DNA from: Lineus longissimus
Lineage: Eukaryota; Nemertea; Pilidiophora; Heteronemertea; Lineidae
Direction: 5' to 3'
NCBI RefSeq assembly: GCF_910592395.1
Contig: NC_088322.1
Location: 13,263,431-13,327,430 of the forward strand
DNA: 64,000 nucleotides
Under the pieces are notes generated by a model, which was given only the letters and a program-made list of their open reading frames with translations, ran no database searches and was not told the origin of the DNA. The position numbers were made by a program, and so were the translations under genes. How positions within the stretch are numbered: position 1 is the first letter of the stretch; each line of letters starts with the position of its first letter. This document shows positions 37,601 to 48,026 of the stretch, one piece after another.

Positions 37601-40600
37601 CGATTTATGGTGCACCACAATTCCTATTTATGCCGTGGCATAATTCTGAATTCTGTCCACTCGCGCCAGCCATACACGTAGATCTACGTGGTTCGGCGCT
37701 GAGGTTAAGAGTGATCTTTTTCAAAGTCAAACTGTATCAGTGATTTTCTTTGATCAAACCGAGGTGACATGTATCTAGGAGTCAAATTTAGATGTTGGAT
37801 TATTTATATTAAGCAGCAGGTTGAGTTGAGGTACAGCAAGTCCACGTAAGAAAATGTGCTGTGCTACAAGCTACAAGTAGTTTCTGTTCAACCCTGCACG
37901 TTAAAAGCTGAATTCAACTCTTTATAACACAGTTATAACATTTCAGGGAGACAACAGGCAGTGCCATCTATACAGACCGCCAAATAACGATAGAACCGCA
38001 GATTCATGAAAAATATATCGAGCTAATGTGCCAGTTTCATCCGAGTAATGTCTACAACTACATCAAGGGGGCAGATGGTTACAGACTCCCGGAAACGCTC
38101 CTTGTAAGTTTAGACAGTACCTGTTTAGTAATTTTTCGATCTATTGGTAGAAGTATTGATTGGATTTGAAATTTAAGAAAGTTAACTCTCTGTGTATCCT
38201 CCTTGTCCTTGTATATAGGCATAGCCAAAGGGGGTTGGGTTTTCAACGCATCCCACTTTTGTAGAAACTCAGTGAAATTGACCAAGAAAATTCTTTAAGA
38301 GTTTTTGGTCTTTTTAGAAAATGATTTCTTGGGAATACATTTACCGCTGAACAAGACATGACCCAATCCCTAACTGTGCATATTGGTCACAAGAACGCCA
38401 CCAATTTCACCACCAGGCTTCTGCCTTTAGTCCCCTTTGATATTCATTTATGTTCTTCCTTGTGTTTCCAGATCTCCAAGAGACACAGGGTGCCAGACGC
38501 AACTGCCTTCCTCTTGGAAAAATCGGGAGACATCCAGGGGGCATTTGCCATCATCTTAGAGGTAAGCTAGTCATTCAGGACCTGGTTATTCGAAAAAGGT
38601 TATCTCACTAAAATGGTGTGTCAATAACTATAACAGTAAGTTTCAAACTCATTATTGAAGCTTATTCCAGAAAGGAAAGACGAAGATGTTGGTAAAATAG
38701 TTTGCCGTGATAACAATTCTTCAGATTGTAATCGATAATTTCTAATATTTTAGAGTGTAAAAGATAAAATACTGGAGTTGGAGGGAGTGTTGATTGCAAA
38801 GAAAGACACACAGGATGTTGATGAAGGTGAGAATATTCTGTTTGTTATTGTTCCAGTACTACTTCTGTTCATGCTCATAGGCAATGGCACATAATACTCG
38901 AGTTTCTCCTTCCAATCAGCGACATCTTATCACAGTTGGTCCAGCTGACTTTGTTCCTTTTCACATTGCCCTGGCTTTGGTACTCTGGTATGAAATATAA
39001 TCGCAGTTTGTCCTTCAGGGGCTAGAAATATGTTCTCAAGTCGTAAAAGTGCTGGTGGAGCCAGAGACACAAAATTGCGATCTCTGCAGATTCCAACCCC
39101 TGACAGTGACACCATTTTTTGACAGAGACCCAGCCATCTACATGTCTTGAACAGGTTTTCAGTAGAATAAGGGCCCTGACTGGTGAAGAGTCTTTAGTGT
39201 TGAGCATCAGTAGAGTCATTTCACTGAAAGACTGATATATTTTTACTCTATTTCCCAGTAAATGCATTGAAAAACAGTAAGTTTTATTTACATTTTGTGG
39301 TGTCTTGTTTAAATGTTGTGTATCTGTTTCAAGTTTTTTGTATATATGTTTATTGGTACTGGTACAGGTACTGGAGGAGCATTACTCTGGTATATTGGAA
39401 AATGAGTTTGGTTGGAGAAATTGCGAAAAACAAGCAATTGGGTATATGGAAAATTAATGGGATTCCACAAAACCAGTATTTGGTGGTGGTACAGGAAGTG
39501 CTCCCAGAACACCGGTGTTACAACTGTCATTTAGCCTTTGTTAACTTGTTCAACACAGCTGGTTCATTCGTGGCCTCAAGATAAATGTATTGTACGCGCC
39601 GGTCACCGATCCAAAGGTTGACCGCGCTCAACGTTGCTTAACTTCCACTCTGGGCCAACGCGCCAACCACTGGGCCATAAAGGAATTCCCTTATGGCCGG
39701 GGGGTTAAGCCGTGCCATATACCTGGGGGTACTATACAATAACCATTGAATCTTGGAACGAAACTGCCTTCCCAGCAGGTGGTTGGCATCGGTGATGGGA
39801 GTCTGGAGCCTGGGAGCAAAGCATCTCGCAAGCCAATAAGACAGTCAAATCACCAGGGAGGACACTATAAGCTCTAAAACATTTCCTCATTGCAGCCATC
39901 GCGATTGCCCTTTGCAACATCCAGACTGTCCTGATCGTCATCATTCAACTCTGCCAGCGCAACTCCAAGAAACTCGAAGAAGATGAGCGGGAGGCGTTGT
40001 GGTTCCCGCTGCTCGAGGTCATGATGTCATCACAGCGTCGTCTTAAGGATCAGGTCCACAAGGAATTGTGGGATGGTGAGTTTATGGTTGAGGTTCTTTC
40101 AGATTTCAATAAGTGTTTTTTGCTGCCAAAATTCACGATAGGTCTCAAAACCCTAATGGGAGTTGTAAATATCGATGCATTTGTTTTAAGGCAAATTCGG
40201 TCATGTCTGGTTGATTTCTTAGAATATTTCTGGACTCATCAGTAATATTTTCAATTACTGGTACCTATTTCAGTGACTAAGTGATTACATTTCAGATTTT
40301 AAACAACTGACCCGCCATGTTCTGAACAGCATGATGGGATACATCGCACTGCCCGCCATTCTTCAGAAAATCATGCAGGACCCGACATACAGCACGGGAA
40401 AGTTTGGTGAAATTCGAGAACTCATTCTCGGCATGCTCGAAACTTATAATTATGAAAAGGTAATTATTAAACAAAAGAGGATTCCCATTCGTCATGCTCA
40501 ACATGTTTGAGCAACTAAAAGGTTGCATCCCAATAAATTTAAAAGTTTATTTCGTCATTCTGTTTCAGACGCTGCTTCACACGTGCAACAGCCTACTTAA

Positions 40601-42738
40601 TCATGACCTTCACCTTCAACTCGCTGGCCTCCACAGCGCCGCAAACCATGGCATCATTCCACGTGGCGATGCCTGTAATACCTGCTACAAACAGTACAAT
40701 ACATTGGCAAACAATGAAAGCATTGTTGTGTTCAGGTAAGTTGCGACCTAGATATTGCTTTGTTTGCTTTAGTGAGCATTTCTGGTGCCACTGCAGTTGG
40801 GCTATTGGGGTTACTGACCGAGTAGCTCCTTTGAAGAGTCCAACCAAGGAGCCTCATGGCCTAGTGGTTTACACTGCTGGCCACCACGCAATAGGGCCCG
40901 GGTTCGATCCCGGGGAGAACCCATGATCGTATGTCTGGATGAACCGGCGTGGCTTTCAAGGAACTAAAATTCCTGGCTCTTCACAGTCCTTCGAATGAGA
41001 CTTAAAACTGAGGTTCCTTGTACCTGGTGTCTATGCCGGGGCAAGCTAAGACCCCACCAAGTGAGAAACATGAGTAGCTTGCGTGGACTCTGTCTCTCTC
41101 GCCAAAGTCGGACCACTAGGCCAATAAACCCAATTGGCGCCTAACCGTAGTGGCACGCAGGATACGCTCATCCCGCCTTGGAGGAGGATTACTCCTAGGA
41201 GAATGACCCCTCCAAGTGCAGAGCGAACGCTGAAGAAGAAGAAGAAGAAGAAGAGTCCAACTTGTATAGCCACTGGGTACAAGGAGTCATGTTATGGTTC
41301 AACGTCTCCTTCAAAAGGAGTGGCAATTGCATGAAACTGACTGAAAAAATGCTCAAAGCAAATAACCAATTTGTTCCAGATGTGGACACGGCTATCACAC
41401 CCAGTGTCTCTATGGCACAGATTCCTATCACATCATCGACGGCGAAGAGGTCTGGGTGTGTTTCCTGTGCACTAGCACCAAAAGAGGGCACACCAGTCAG
41501 GCACCACATCTCCTACGCTCGCTGTCTAATCCAGGTCAGAGTGCGGTGCGAGTGAGCATCAAGGATCGGGGCGCCAGATCGAAGGAATCGCCAATTAAAA
41601 TGAGTGAAGAACAAATGATGGGGATTGATGCGCTCCGCAGGAACCAGAAAACGGCTTCGAGGGTAAGTGATTAATCTAAAATTTATTGTAAAATCATATT
41701 TTTTGAGTCTTCAATTCTGTTTGAGCTGATTCTCTGCAGCTTGAAGTGCATCAACAGTTTATAAGAACACTCTTTCTGAGAGGTAGGCTATCCATGTGAT
41801 TCTCAAACTCGACACTAACATGACATTGAGCGGTGACCCTTGACCAGGGGAGTACATGGTTTACTTTGACCGTTGCATAACAGTCAGGGTTGGCGCGTCC
41901 GTTAGGATTTTCCCCACTTGCGAATGCTGCACATGAGTGGTGAATGTAAAACAATGTCTGGCTAAAAATTTTGCGAATTCAATTTGAATTGCCATGATTT
42001 GACGAGAGAGTAATAGAGTTGTGCGAAAATTGGTCAAAGTCTATCAAAAAGATCCATTTCCACACCAAATGCACCAAGGAACGATCGTCAGTCAGTCCAA
42101 CTTGATCATATTTGCGGGCGGCCGCGCTATCACACGTGGTTGCTATCGTCTGCATTGTAGTTCTAAACGTTGCCGCTAGTGGTTTTGGTGGCGCTGCTGG
42201 TCGCCTTACGCAAACATTATTGGCGAGTTTCCCGCTCGCTTCGTTGCCATGGAGTCTTCGGTCACGGATTCCTCGAATCGTTCGTTGATTTGCTAGTCTC
42301 AGTACTGGCGGGCTGCCATTCTCGCACATGTTACTGTGGGCTGGGTCGGCCCCAAGATGGACAAACGATCGGATCAATATGGCTAAAAGTGACAGCCACT
42401 TGGCTATAAAGCGCTAGGAGGAAAAAATTCACAGACGGAGCCAACCCTGACAGTGGCTGATATTTGAATGTCATCTACTCTGCCTGTGAAAACTAAGCTG
42501 CTCGGCTAACTTTCAATTGTAGTTTCGATGTGACGGCGTAAACAGACGTCCCATCATCCCTATGATTTTGACCATTGTTTCTTACCTTTTCCAGCTTGCC
42601 ATTCTAACCGAGCTTGCCAGGCCAGACACGCGCCCAAAATACAGACAACAGACATACTCGGCAACGACATCTGGCAGCATTCTACAGAATGAGAACTTCC
42701 AGTTGCGGCTTGCACCACCTCCTTTGGACATATCTTGA
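19675..42738 (+). CDS. VPS8: VPS8, CORVET endosomal tethering complex subunit
   Basis: Exons: 19675-19737, 20126-20194, 20467-20606, 21002-21092, 21286-21318, 21551-21605, 21833-22044, 22303-22581, 22859-22981, 23358-23522, 23711-23797, 24068-24178, 24462-24739, 25037-25259, 25391-25532, 25932-26167, 26347-26448, 26649-26741, 26988-27127, 27408-27492, 36374-36612, 37947-38103, 38472-38561, 38754-38826, 39896-40075, 40296-40459, 40569-40735, 41380-41662, 42595-42738. They sum to 4,224 nt, 1,407 residues, close to human VPS8. VPS8 is a Rab5-binding CORVET subunit needed for early endosome fusion. Family landmarks: APTLESILNE, GTSHGLVLVFG and DPKQVLKWCLGSTAVG in the N-terminal beta-propeller, KLLVYISCCLAGRAYPLGDI in the helical solenoid, a C-terminal RING-H2 (CNTC, RCGHGYHTQC, CFLC, about 1246-1299) and the terminal ILQNENFQLRL. 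Intron 20 (8.9 kb) contains an antisense gene. No frameshift or missing exon was found. Confidence 0.97.
22139..22262. repeat. 42-bp tandem repeat, three copies, in VPS8 intron 7
   Basis: Three successive copies contain GCAACATTACATGTAACTGT and ACATCACATA. They fill most of the short intron between the exons ending at 22044 and starting at 22303. Antisense frames give a Cys/Asp/Val peptide repeat, which I regard as an artefact. Confidence 0.85.
23811..23888. mobile_element. Short MITE-like element in VPS8 intron 11
   Basis: The left end ACAGTAAAACCCCTC and the right end GAGGTTCAGTG, with internal GGACACCTTT / AAAGGTGTCC, form an imperfect inverted repeat of about 78 bp beside TA dinucleotides. 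Related ends (CAGTAGAACCTCTCTATTAA) occur at 61053 and, inverted, near 63685. The size, TA target and terminal sequence are typical of mariner/Tc1-derived MITEs of marine invertebrates. Confidence 0.6.
24005..24067 (+). other. Possible in-frame alternative 5' extension of VPS8 exon 12
   Basis: A good acceptor (TGTTTGCAG) at 24004 precedes 63 open bases that read in the frame of exon 12 and would add 21 residues (begins ALQFTWTGFY). The downstream acceptor at 24067 gives the junction expected from vertebrate VPS8, so the longer form is either an isoform or chance openness. Confidence 0.35.
27807..27812 (-). terminator. Candidate polyadenylation signal AATAAA for the nested gene
   Basis: On the minus strand AATAAA occurs about 300 nt after the stop codon at 28110, inside VPS8 intron 20. 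It is the best-placed signal seen downstream of the repeat gene; usage is untested. Confidence 0.4.
28110..35410 (-). CDS. 3CxxC zinc-binding, giant Glu/Arg/Gln repeat rod, tail-anchored protein nested in VPS8
   Basis: Exons: 35410-35381 (MSGHRMTNSQ, donor CAGGTACGTG), 34899-34591 (donor CAGGTATGT) and 34379-28110; both introns are phase 0. Total 2,202 residues. Exon 2 carries Cys motifs CRRQGC, CSCGGW, CKNCGNIW and CLNC, ending DQYVYPHMQ. This resembles the 3CxxC zinc domain of ZAR1 and receptor-transporting proteins. Exon 3 opens with an acidic segment (EEDEDEFDASDSDEEE), a Lys/Arg patch, then about 150 copies of a 13-residue unit of the type EDEERRSQELQRQ. It ends in a hydrophobic segment (YLVICGIAVVILW) and a four-residue tail, as in a tail-anchored protein. 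The repeat frame has no ATG, so a start-to-stop ORF search truncates it. Reading every TTA, CTA and TCA in 28110-34379, I found none in this frame. Function is unknown; vertebrate RTPs share the zinc-domain plus terminal-anchor plan but are short. The alternative is a non-coding repeat, which the preserved frame argues against. Confidence 0.8.
28190..34260 (-). repeat. 39-bp tandem repeat array, about 150 copies, coding on minus
   Basis: The plus-strand unit contains TTCTTGGCTTCTGCGTTCCT and CATCTTCTTGGCGTTGAAG. The array is regular from about 28,200 to 33,700, then shortens to irregular units with more GAA/AAG runs up to 34,260. Insertions and deletions are whole codons: the CTC-ATC register stays at the same position modulo 3 from end to end. 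Four of six frames are mostly open because the unit is strongly purine-biased on one strand. The false products are plus LASAFLIFLALKF and LGFCVPHLLGVEV types and minus KKMRNAEAKNFN type. These are interrupted (for example TCTAGG at about 31262, 31418, 31535, 31652 and 32432), while the EDEERRSQELQ frame is not. Confidence 0.95.
36823..37708. mobile_element. Composite foldback element in VPS8 intron 21
   Basis: Outer inverted ends contain GCGCCGAACCACGTAGATCT at about 36834 and the reverse complement at about 37677-37702. Inside the left part is a second inverted pair of about 90 bp: CCCTCCCCTTTGAGCTGGTT through CGCCATCTTCAGGGC (36870-36940) against 37080-37165. A third, AT-richer set contains TACCACGAC and CAGCCAATCAGA. 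The structure suggests one foldback element inserted in another. No transposase frame is present. Confidence 0.75.
39592..39690 (-). mobile_element. SINE head with 5S rRNA-like promoter (and tRNA A-box-like motif)
   Basis: On the minus strand the segment reads GAAGTTAAGCAACGTTGAGC, a near match to the internal A-box region of 5S rRNA, then CTTTGGATCGGTGACCG, matching the 5S C-box region. Just upstream is TGGCCCAGTGG, a tRNA-type A box. It is not a functional 5S gene, since both flanks of the 5S are missing. It is best explained as a remnant of a 5S-derived or hybrid SINE in a VPS8 intron. Confidence 0.65.
40845..41249 (+). mobile_element. tRNA-derived SINE with target-site duplication in VPS8 intron 27
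   Basis: The head contains an A box (TGGCCTAGTGG, about 40857) and a B box (GGTTCGATCCC, about 40901) with tRNA-like spacing, then an unrelated body and a (GAA)n tail at 41232-41249. The 12-bp direct repeat GAAGAGTCCAAC lies immediately on both sides (40833-40844 and 41250-41261), as expected from LINE-driven insertion. It separates the two exons that encode the RING-H2 of VPS8. Confidence 0.88.
41885..42449. mobile_element. MITE copy 1 (CAGGGTTGGC ends, 5-bp target duplication)
   Basis: 565 bp with terminal inverted repeats CAGGGTTGGC and GCCAACCCTG. It is flanked on both sides by ACAGT (41880-41884 and 42450-42454). It is highly similar along its length to 47453-48026 and includes a GCGGCCGC site and CGTTGCCATGGAG in both. 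There is no transposase. The CAG-start ends are hAT-like, though canonical hAT duplications are 8 bp. It lies in the last VPS8 intron. Confidence 0.9.
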
Positions 42739-43879
42739 AATTCTTATGTAACATGTTCTGGGCTTGTGTAATTGTGCATTTACATGCCTTAAGTTGGTGC
42801 ATTAATCAATTAGCTACCATTTTAATGACATTCCATAAAAAGCAGAGAATGTGTAGCAGAACTGCAATGCGGTACTTGCTGAATCTCAAGGCCATGAAGT
42901 TTATTCTGAGGGCTCTCAGACGATGACTACATTCACAGAGTTTTGACTGACGCATGTGAAAATGAGACTTTATCTGGTCATTTAACATTATTGACACGGA
43001 AATTAATTGGTGCTGCATCTCGCCTATGAAACATTAAGAGTCAAGATGATTGTGGCGTCCACTAGTGTGAGGTCAGGCAGGCACAGATCCAGGAGAAATA
43101 AGCCATGAATTTTCCAGAATGACTTTAAACATCATTCTCTTCGGCACCCACCCCAAATTCCTGGATCAGCCTGTGAGATGGTGCATAGGGGGAACGGGCC
43201 AGAAAATGCATTCTGTATAGGGTACAGACAAAACTGTGACTGCCTGTAGCTGTCCCTTGTGCTGATTGTGACTTGGGTATTGCGCTGTTGTGAGGCGTGA
43301 CATCGATTTCGTCTTGTGTTATAAGGCAAACCCTAGTTAATATCAGTGCCTCTTATTTTTATGCCGATACCCTATTCATACATGCAGATGTTAAAATCTG
43401 AAAATTTGTCCTTGTGCTGTAATAACTGTGGATTGCTATTTGGATGTCTCTACATGTTGTCTCTATTTATTATGTAAATAACAGATATAAAATATAAACG
43501 AAATGTAAAATATTTGCTTTAATCACATTATTGGGTTGCTTAAAACGTTCAGCATAAATTGGACTGGATTGGAGATCTCACAATATTGGTAGAGACGGCT
43601 GGAGTCCATGAGCGCTGACATTGTAGTGGTGCAGTACAGATACGATCGAGAGGGCAGTTTGGGGTTCCGCCGATGGGGGTCGCATGCCTTGGTCGTATAC
43701 CCGAAACCTTTGAAGAAGTGTAAATCTCCTAGCGTATCGGATGCGCATCTGATGACGGTAAAGGAACTGTAAATTAAATCTGGAACTGTAAATCTCGTGG
43801 CATCCAATGACGACAATAAATATATAAATTTATTTTAGTTTTATACTATTATGTAAGTGCAAGCTCTAGTGAGCTCGCA

Positions 43880-45672
43880 TAACTGTTTGACAGTCCTGGC
43901 TGCTCCACTGTGCTGACAAACATGATGAGAGATAGAGAGTAACAGCCAGGCCAAATCAGTCCTGGCTGCTCTGCCAAGTTGTCAACATGATGAGAGAGAT
44001 GAGACAGTCACAGCCTGGCCGAATCAGTCCCGGCTGCTCCACCGTGTTTGCAATATGATATGAGAGATGAGACGGTCACCGTCAGGTCGAATCAGCCCTT
44101 GCTGCACCACCGTGTTGACAGCATGGTGAGAGATATGAGACGGTCACAGCCAGGCCACATCAGTCTTCGCCACACTGCCAAGTTGTCAACATGGTGAGAG
44201 AGATGAGACAGTCACAGCCAGGCCAAATCAGTCTTGACTGCTCTGCCAAGTTGTCAATATGGTGAGAGAGATGACGCAGTCACAGCCACAACGAATCAGT
44301 CCTGGCTGCTCCATTGTGTTGACAACATGGTGAGAGAGATGAGACGGTCACAGCCAGGCCAAATCAGTCTTTGCTGCTCCACCGTGTTGGCAACATGATG
44401 AGAGAGATGAGACGGTCACAGCCAGGCCAAATCAGTCTTTGCTGCTCCACCGTGTTGGCAATATGATGAGAGAGATGAGACGGTCACAGCCAGGCCTAAT
44501 CAGTCCTGGCTGCTCCACCGTCTTTGCAACATGATATGAGAGATGAGACGGTCACAGCAAGGCCAAATCAGTCCTTGCTACTCCAACGTGTTGACAGCAT
44601 GGTGAGAGTCTAATGAGAGATGAGACGGTCGCAGCCAGGTCGAATCAGTCCCGGCCCCTCCACCGTGTTTGCAGCATGGTGAGAGAGATGAGACAGTCAC
44701 AGCCAAGCCGAATCAGTCCTAGGTGCTCCACCGTGTTTGCAACATGGTGAGAGAGATGAGACAGTCACAGCCAGGCCGAATCATTCCTGGCTGCTCCACC
44801 GTGTGGACAAGGTCAGACAGATGAGACGGTCACAGCCAGGCCAAGTCAGTCTTTGCTGCTCTGCCAAGTTGACAACATGGTGAGAGAGATGAGACATGTT
44901 GGCAATACGGTGGAGCAGCAAGGGCTGATTAGGCCTGGCCGTGTCTGTCTCATCTCTCTCACCATGTTGGCAACACGGTGGAGCATCCAGGACTGATTTG
45001 GCCTGGCTGTGATCGTTTCATCTCTCTCATTATGTTGTCCACGCGGTGGAGCAGCCAAGAATGATTCGGCCTGGCTGTGACTGTCTCATCTCTCTCACCA
45101 TGTTGGCAACGCGGTGGAGCAGCCAAGACTGATTCGGCCTGGCTGTGACTGTCTCATCTCACTTGTTGTCAACACGGTGGAGCAGCCAAGACTGATTCGG
45201 CATGGCTGTGATTGTCTCATCTCTCTCACCATGTTGGCAACACGGTGGAGCAGCCAGAACTGATTCGGCCTGGTTGTGACTGTCACATCTCTCTCACCAT
45301 GTGGTCAACACGGTGGAGCAGCCAGGACTGATTTGGCCTGGCTGTGACTGTCTCATCTCTCTCACCATGTTGGCAACACTGTGGAGCAGCCAGGTCTGAT
45401 TCGGCCTGGCTGTGACTGTCTCATCTCTCTCATCATGTTGGCAACGCGGTGGAGCAGCCAGGACTGATTCGGCCTGGCTGTGACTGTCTCATCTCTCTCA
45501 TCATGTTGTCGACACGGTGGAGCAGCCAGGACTGATTTGGCCTGGCTGTGACTGTCTCATCTCTCTCAGCATAGTGTCAACACGGTTGAGCAACCAGGAC
45601 TGATTCGGCCTGGCTGTGACCGTCTCATCCCTCTCACCATGTTTGCAACATGGTGTAGCAGCAAGGGCTGTT
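43880..45672. repeat. Inverted satellite: about 68-bp units in two opposite arrays
   Basis: From about 43880 to 44893 units run in one orientation (GCTGCTCCACCGTGTTG ... GAGAGAGATGAGAC ... CACAGCCAGGCC). From about 44894 to 45672 the same unit runs as its reverse complement (GTCTCATCTCTCTCACCATG, CGGTGGAGCAGCC). There are about 14 units, then about 11. The switch is abrupt, within GAGATGAGACATGTTGGCAA near 44894. Units differ by point changes, giving a large imperfect palindrome. No coding content. Confidence 0.92.
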
Positions 45673-47452
45673 TAAATTCATATCGAGTCATTAAGGTACA
45701 TGTCTTGTATGTCTCCCTGTAGAGACCATGTCACAACCAGTCTGATGGCAGTAGCTGTCGCAATGTCCATGGCCTGAATACTGGTAGCCTACGGATTCAT
45801 ACAGTGGCCCAGTGTTGTATATCTGTTTGGATGGCAGTGTTCTCAAGAAATGCATTTTACAAAGTAACAGCCAGTTCGAATAGGCTGGTTACTCTAAGCT
45901 TAATTAAAAAGTGATCTGGGCCTGGTGCCTTGGTCTGACCTATATACATCTCACTGTGCTCTAGATGACATGCACACCAGGGCCCACTGCCTTGGACTGA
46001 GCTAGATCTTGGATTCACCGTAGTAAAATCTGGCCCAGATGACTGTCGTTAAATAGACAAGGCTGTGAATGTCCGTCCTCCAGAAAAGTTTAGACCAAGT
46101 CAATCATCAATCACTACTATAATGGACGTAGAGCTGAAATAGTTTGTCACACATCTCCTCCGTCAGTTCAGATCGGATGACCTCGAAACTTTTCCTGCAA
46201 GTCGTGGTTGATATTGAGATGGTCCTCGCCGGGTTAAATGGGTAAACTTTGCAGCGATCTCGGAGAAATAGCATTTTTTGTTCTTTCTATATATGGACAT
46301 ACTCATTAACACAAGGGGCCATTTCAGCAGGTCTGATTTGCATATGGGGGCCATCTATTAAATCAAAAGTGTGGAATTATACAAAAATAAGCCGGGAAAG
46401 TATTGGGGCCATTATTATGTTTAAAGCATTCATCCATCTCCGCAATTTACCCCCTTTATTTTGGTTGTACTCTTTCACCTTACGTTGTTAATCGCTCTTC
46501 AGTTTTCGAAGTACCGTGTGACAAACAAGGCTGGATTCATTGTCACCTTTTAGTATGACCAAATGGTTGTTTAAAATTGGTCTTTAACATGGCAACTCGT
46601 GGTAGCCAAGCTCTGAACAACCAGGTCTCCTGATCCAGGTCCAGGTCTCAAATGAAAACGTGAAAACTGTTGGCACATTATGAAGCATTTATTAGATTAA
46701 ATGGATTTTATGTCCTGCATTCAACACACTCACACAGCTGTTACATAATATTTACATGTGGTTCAGAATCAAGCATGAAATCAGAGTAAAGGTCACCAAA
46801 TTGTGATTGATACGTTTCCAAGGGTAGAAACCTCCATTGAACCAAAAAATTGCAGATTAGATATGATGAAAGGACTTACAACAATTACATGGGGATATAT
46901 AATATCGAGTCCATAACTTCCAAAATCAGGAACAGGGGAACTTCCAAAATCAGGATTCATTTACTATCGAATATCATAGTCGCTGAATTTTCAAACTTTA
47001 TTTTGTGATTAGAAAGAGTTACAGATTAAACAAATAATATTCACTCGAATAACATTGAAATGTTACATAATTCTAAAGTAGTTAATTAGGATGAATTATC
47101 ATTATACGTTTTATATTGTTACATGTACCTCCGCTACTACATGAATACTTGATTATTATTGACTAACCATGAATATGGTGATTATCCTCGATGTTGGCCA
47201 GCCACCAAACATCAAATACAACATTATAGCGTGATTGATATTAAAGAAATATCTATCTACACATCGCACATATTGTCCCAGAAAAACGTACGAACATTTA
47301 CCTTTACACCCCCAATTTCCTGAATGGACTGTTCTTGTACATAAACTGGAAGAGTGAAGGTTTGTTTCCCCCAAAAAAATCTTATTTTTTGCTTGCGGTT
47401 CAAACAACTAGCACAATAGCCAGGATGAATATCAAGGATATAAATATCAAAG

Positions 47453-48026
47453 CAGGGTTGGCGCGCCCGTTCGCATTTTCGCCAATTGCGAATGCTGCAC
47501 GAGTGGCGAATGTAAAACAATGTCTGGCTAAATATTTTGCGAATTCAAATTGAATTGCCTTGATCTGAGGAGAGAGTAATAGAGTTGTGAAAATTGGTCA
47601 AGGTCTATCAAAAAGATCCACTTCCATACCAAATGCATCAAGGAACGATCGTTAGTCAGTCAAACTTGATCATATTTGCGGGCGGCCGCGCTATCACACG
47701 CGGTTGCTATCGTCTGAATTGTAGTTCTACCCGTTGCCGCTAGTGATTTTAGAAGCGCTGCTGGTCGCCTTACGCATACATTATCGACTGGTTTCCCGCT
47801 CGCTTCGTTGCCATGGAGGTTCCGGTCACGGGTTCCTCGAATCGTTCGTTGATTTGCTAGTCTCAGTACTGGCGGGCTGCCATTCTCGCACATGTTACTG
47901 TGGGCTGGGTCGGCCCCAAGATGGACAAACGATCGGCAATGTTTTGAGCTGACTCAATATGGCTAAAAGTGACAGCCACTTGGCTAAAAAGTGGCTGGGA
48001 GGAAAAAATTCGCAGAGCCAACCCTG
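47453..48026. mobile_element. MITE copy 2 (CAGGGTTGGC ends, 5-bp target duplication)
   Basis: 574 bp, same termini and internal sequence as 41885-42449, flanked by CAAAG at 47448-47452 and 48027-48031. The different flanks show an independent insertion of the same family. Confidence 0.9.

Noticed and set aside
39592-39650. Genuine 5S rRNA gene
   Set aside because: Only the internal promoter-like part matches; the flanking arms of 5S and a T-run terminator are missing.
40845-40925. Genuine tRNA gene
   Set aside because: A and B boxes are present, but acceptor-stem pairing is poor, and the segment continues into a SINE body with GAA tail and a target duplication.
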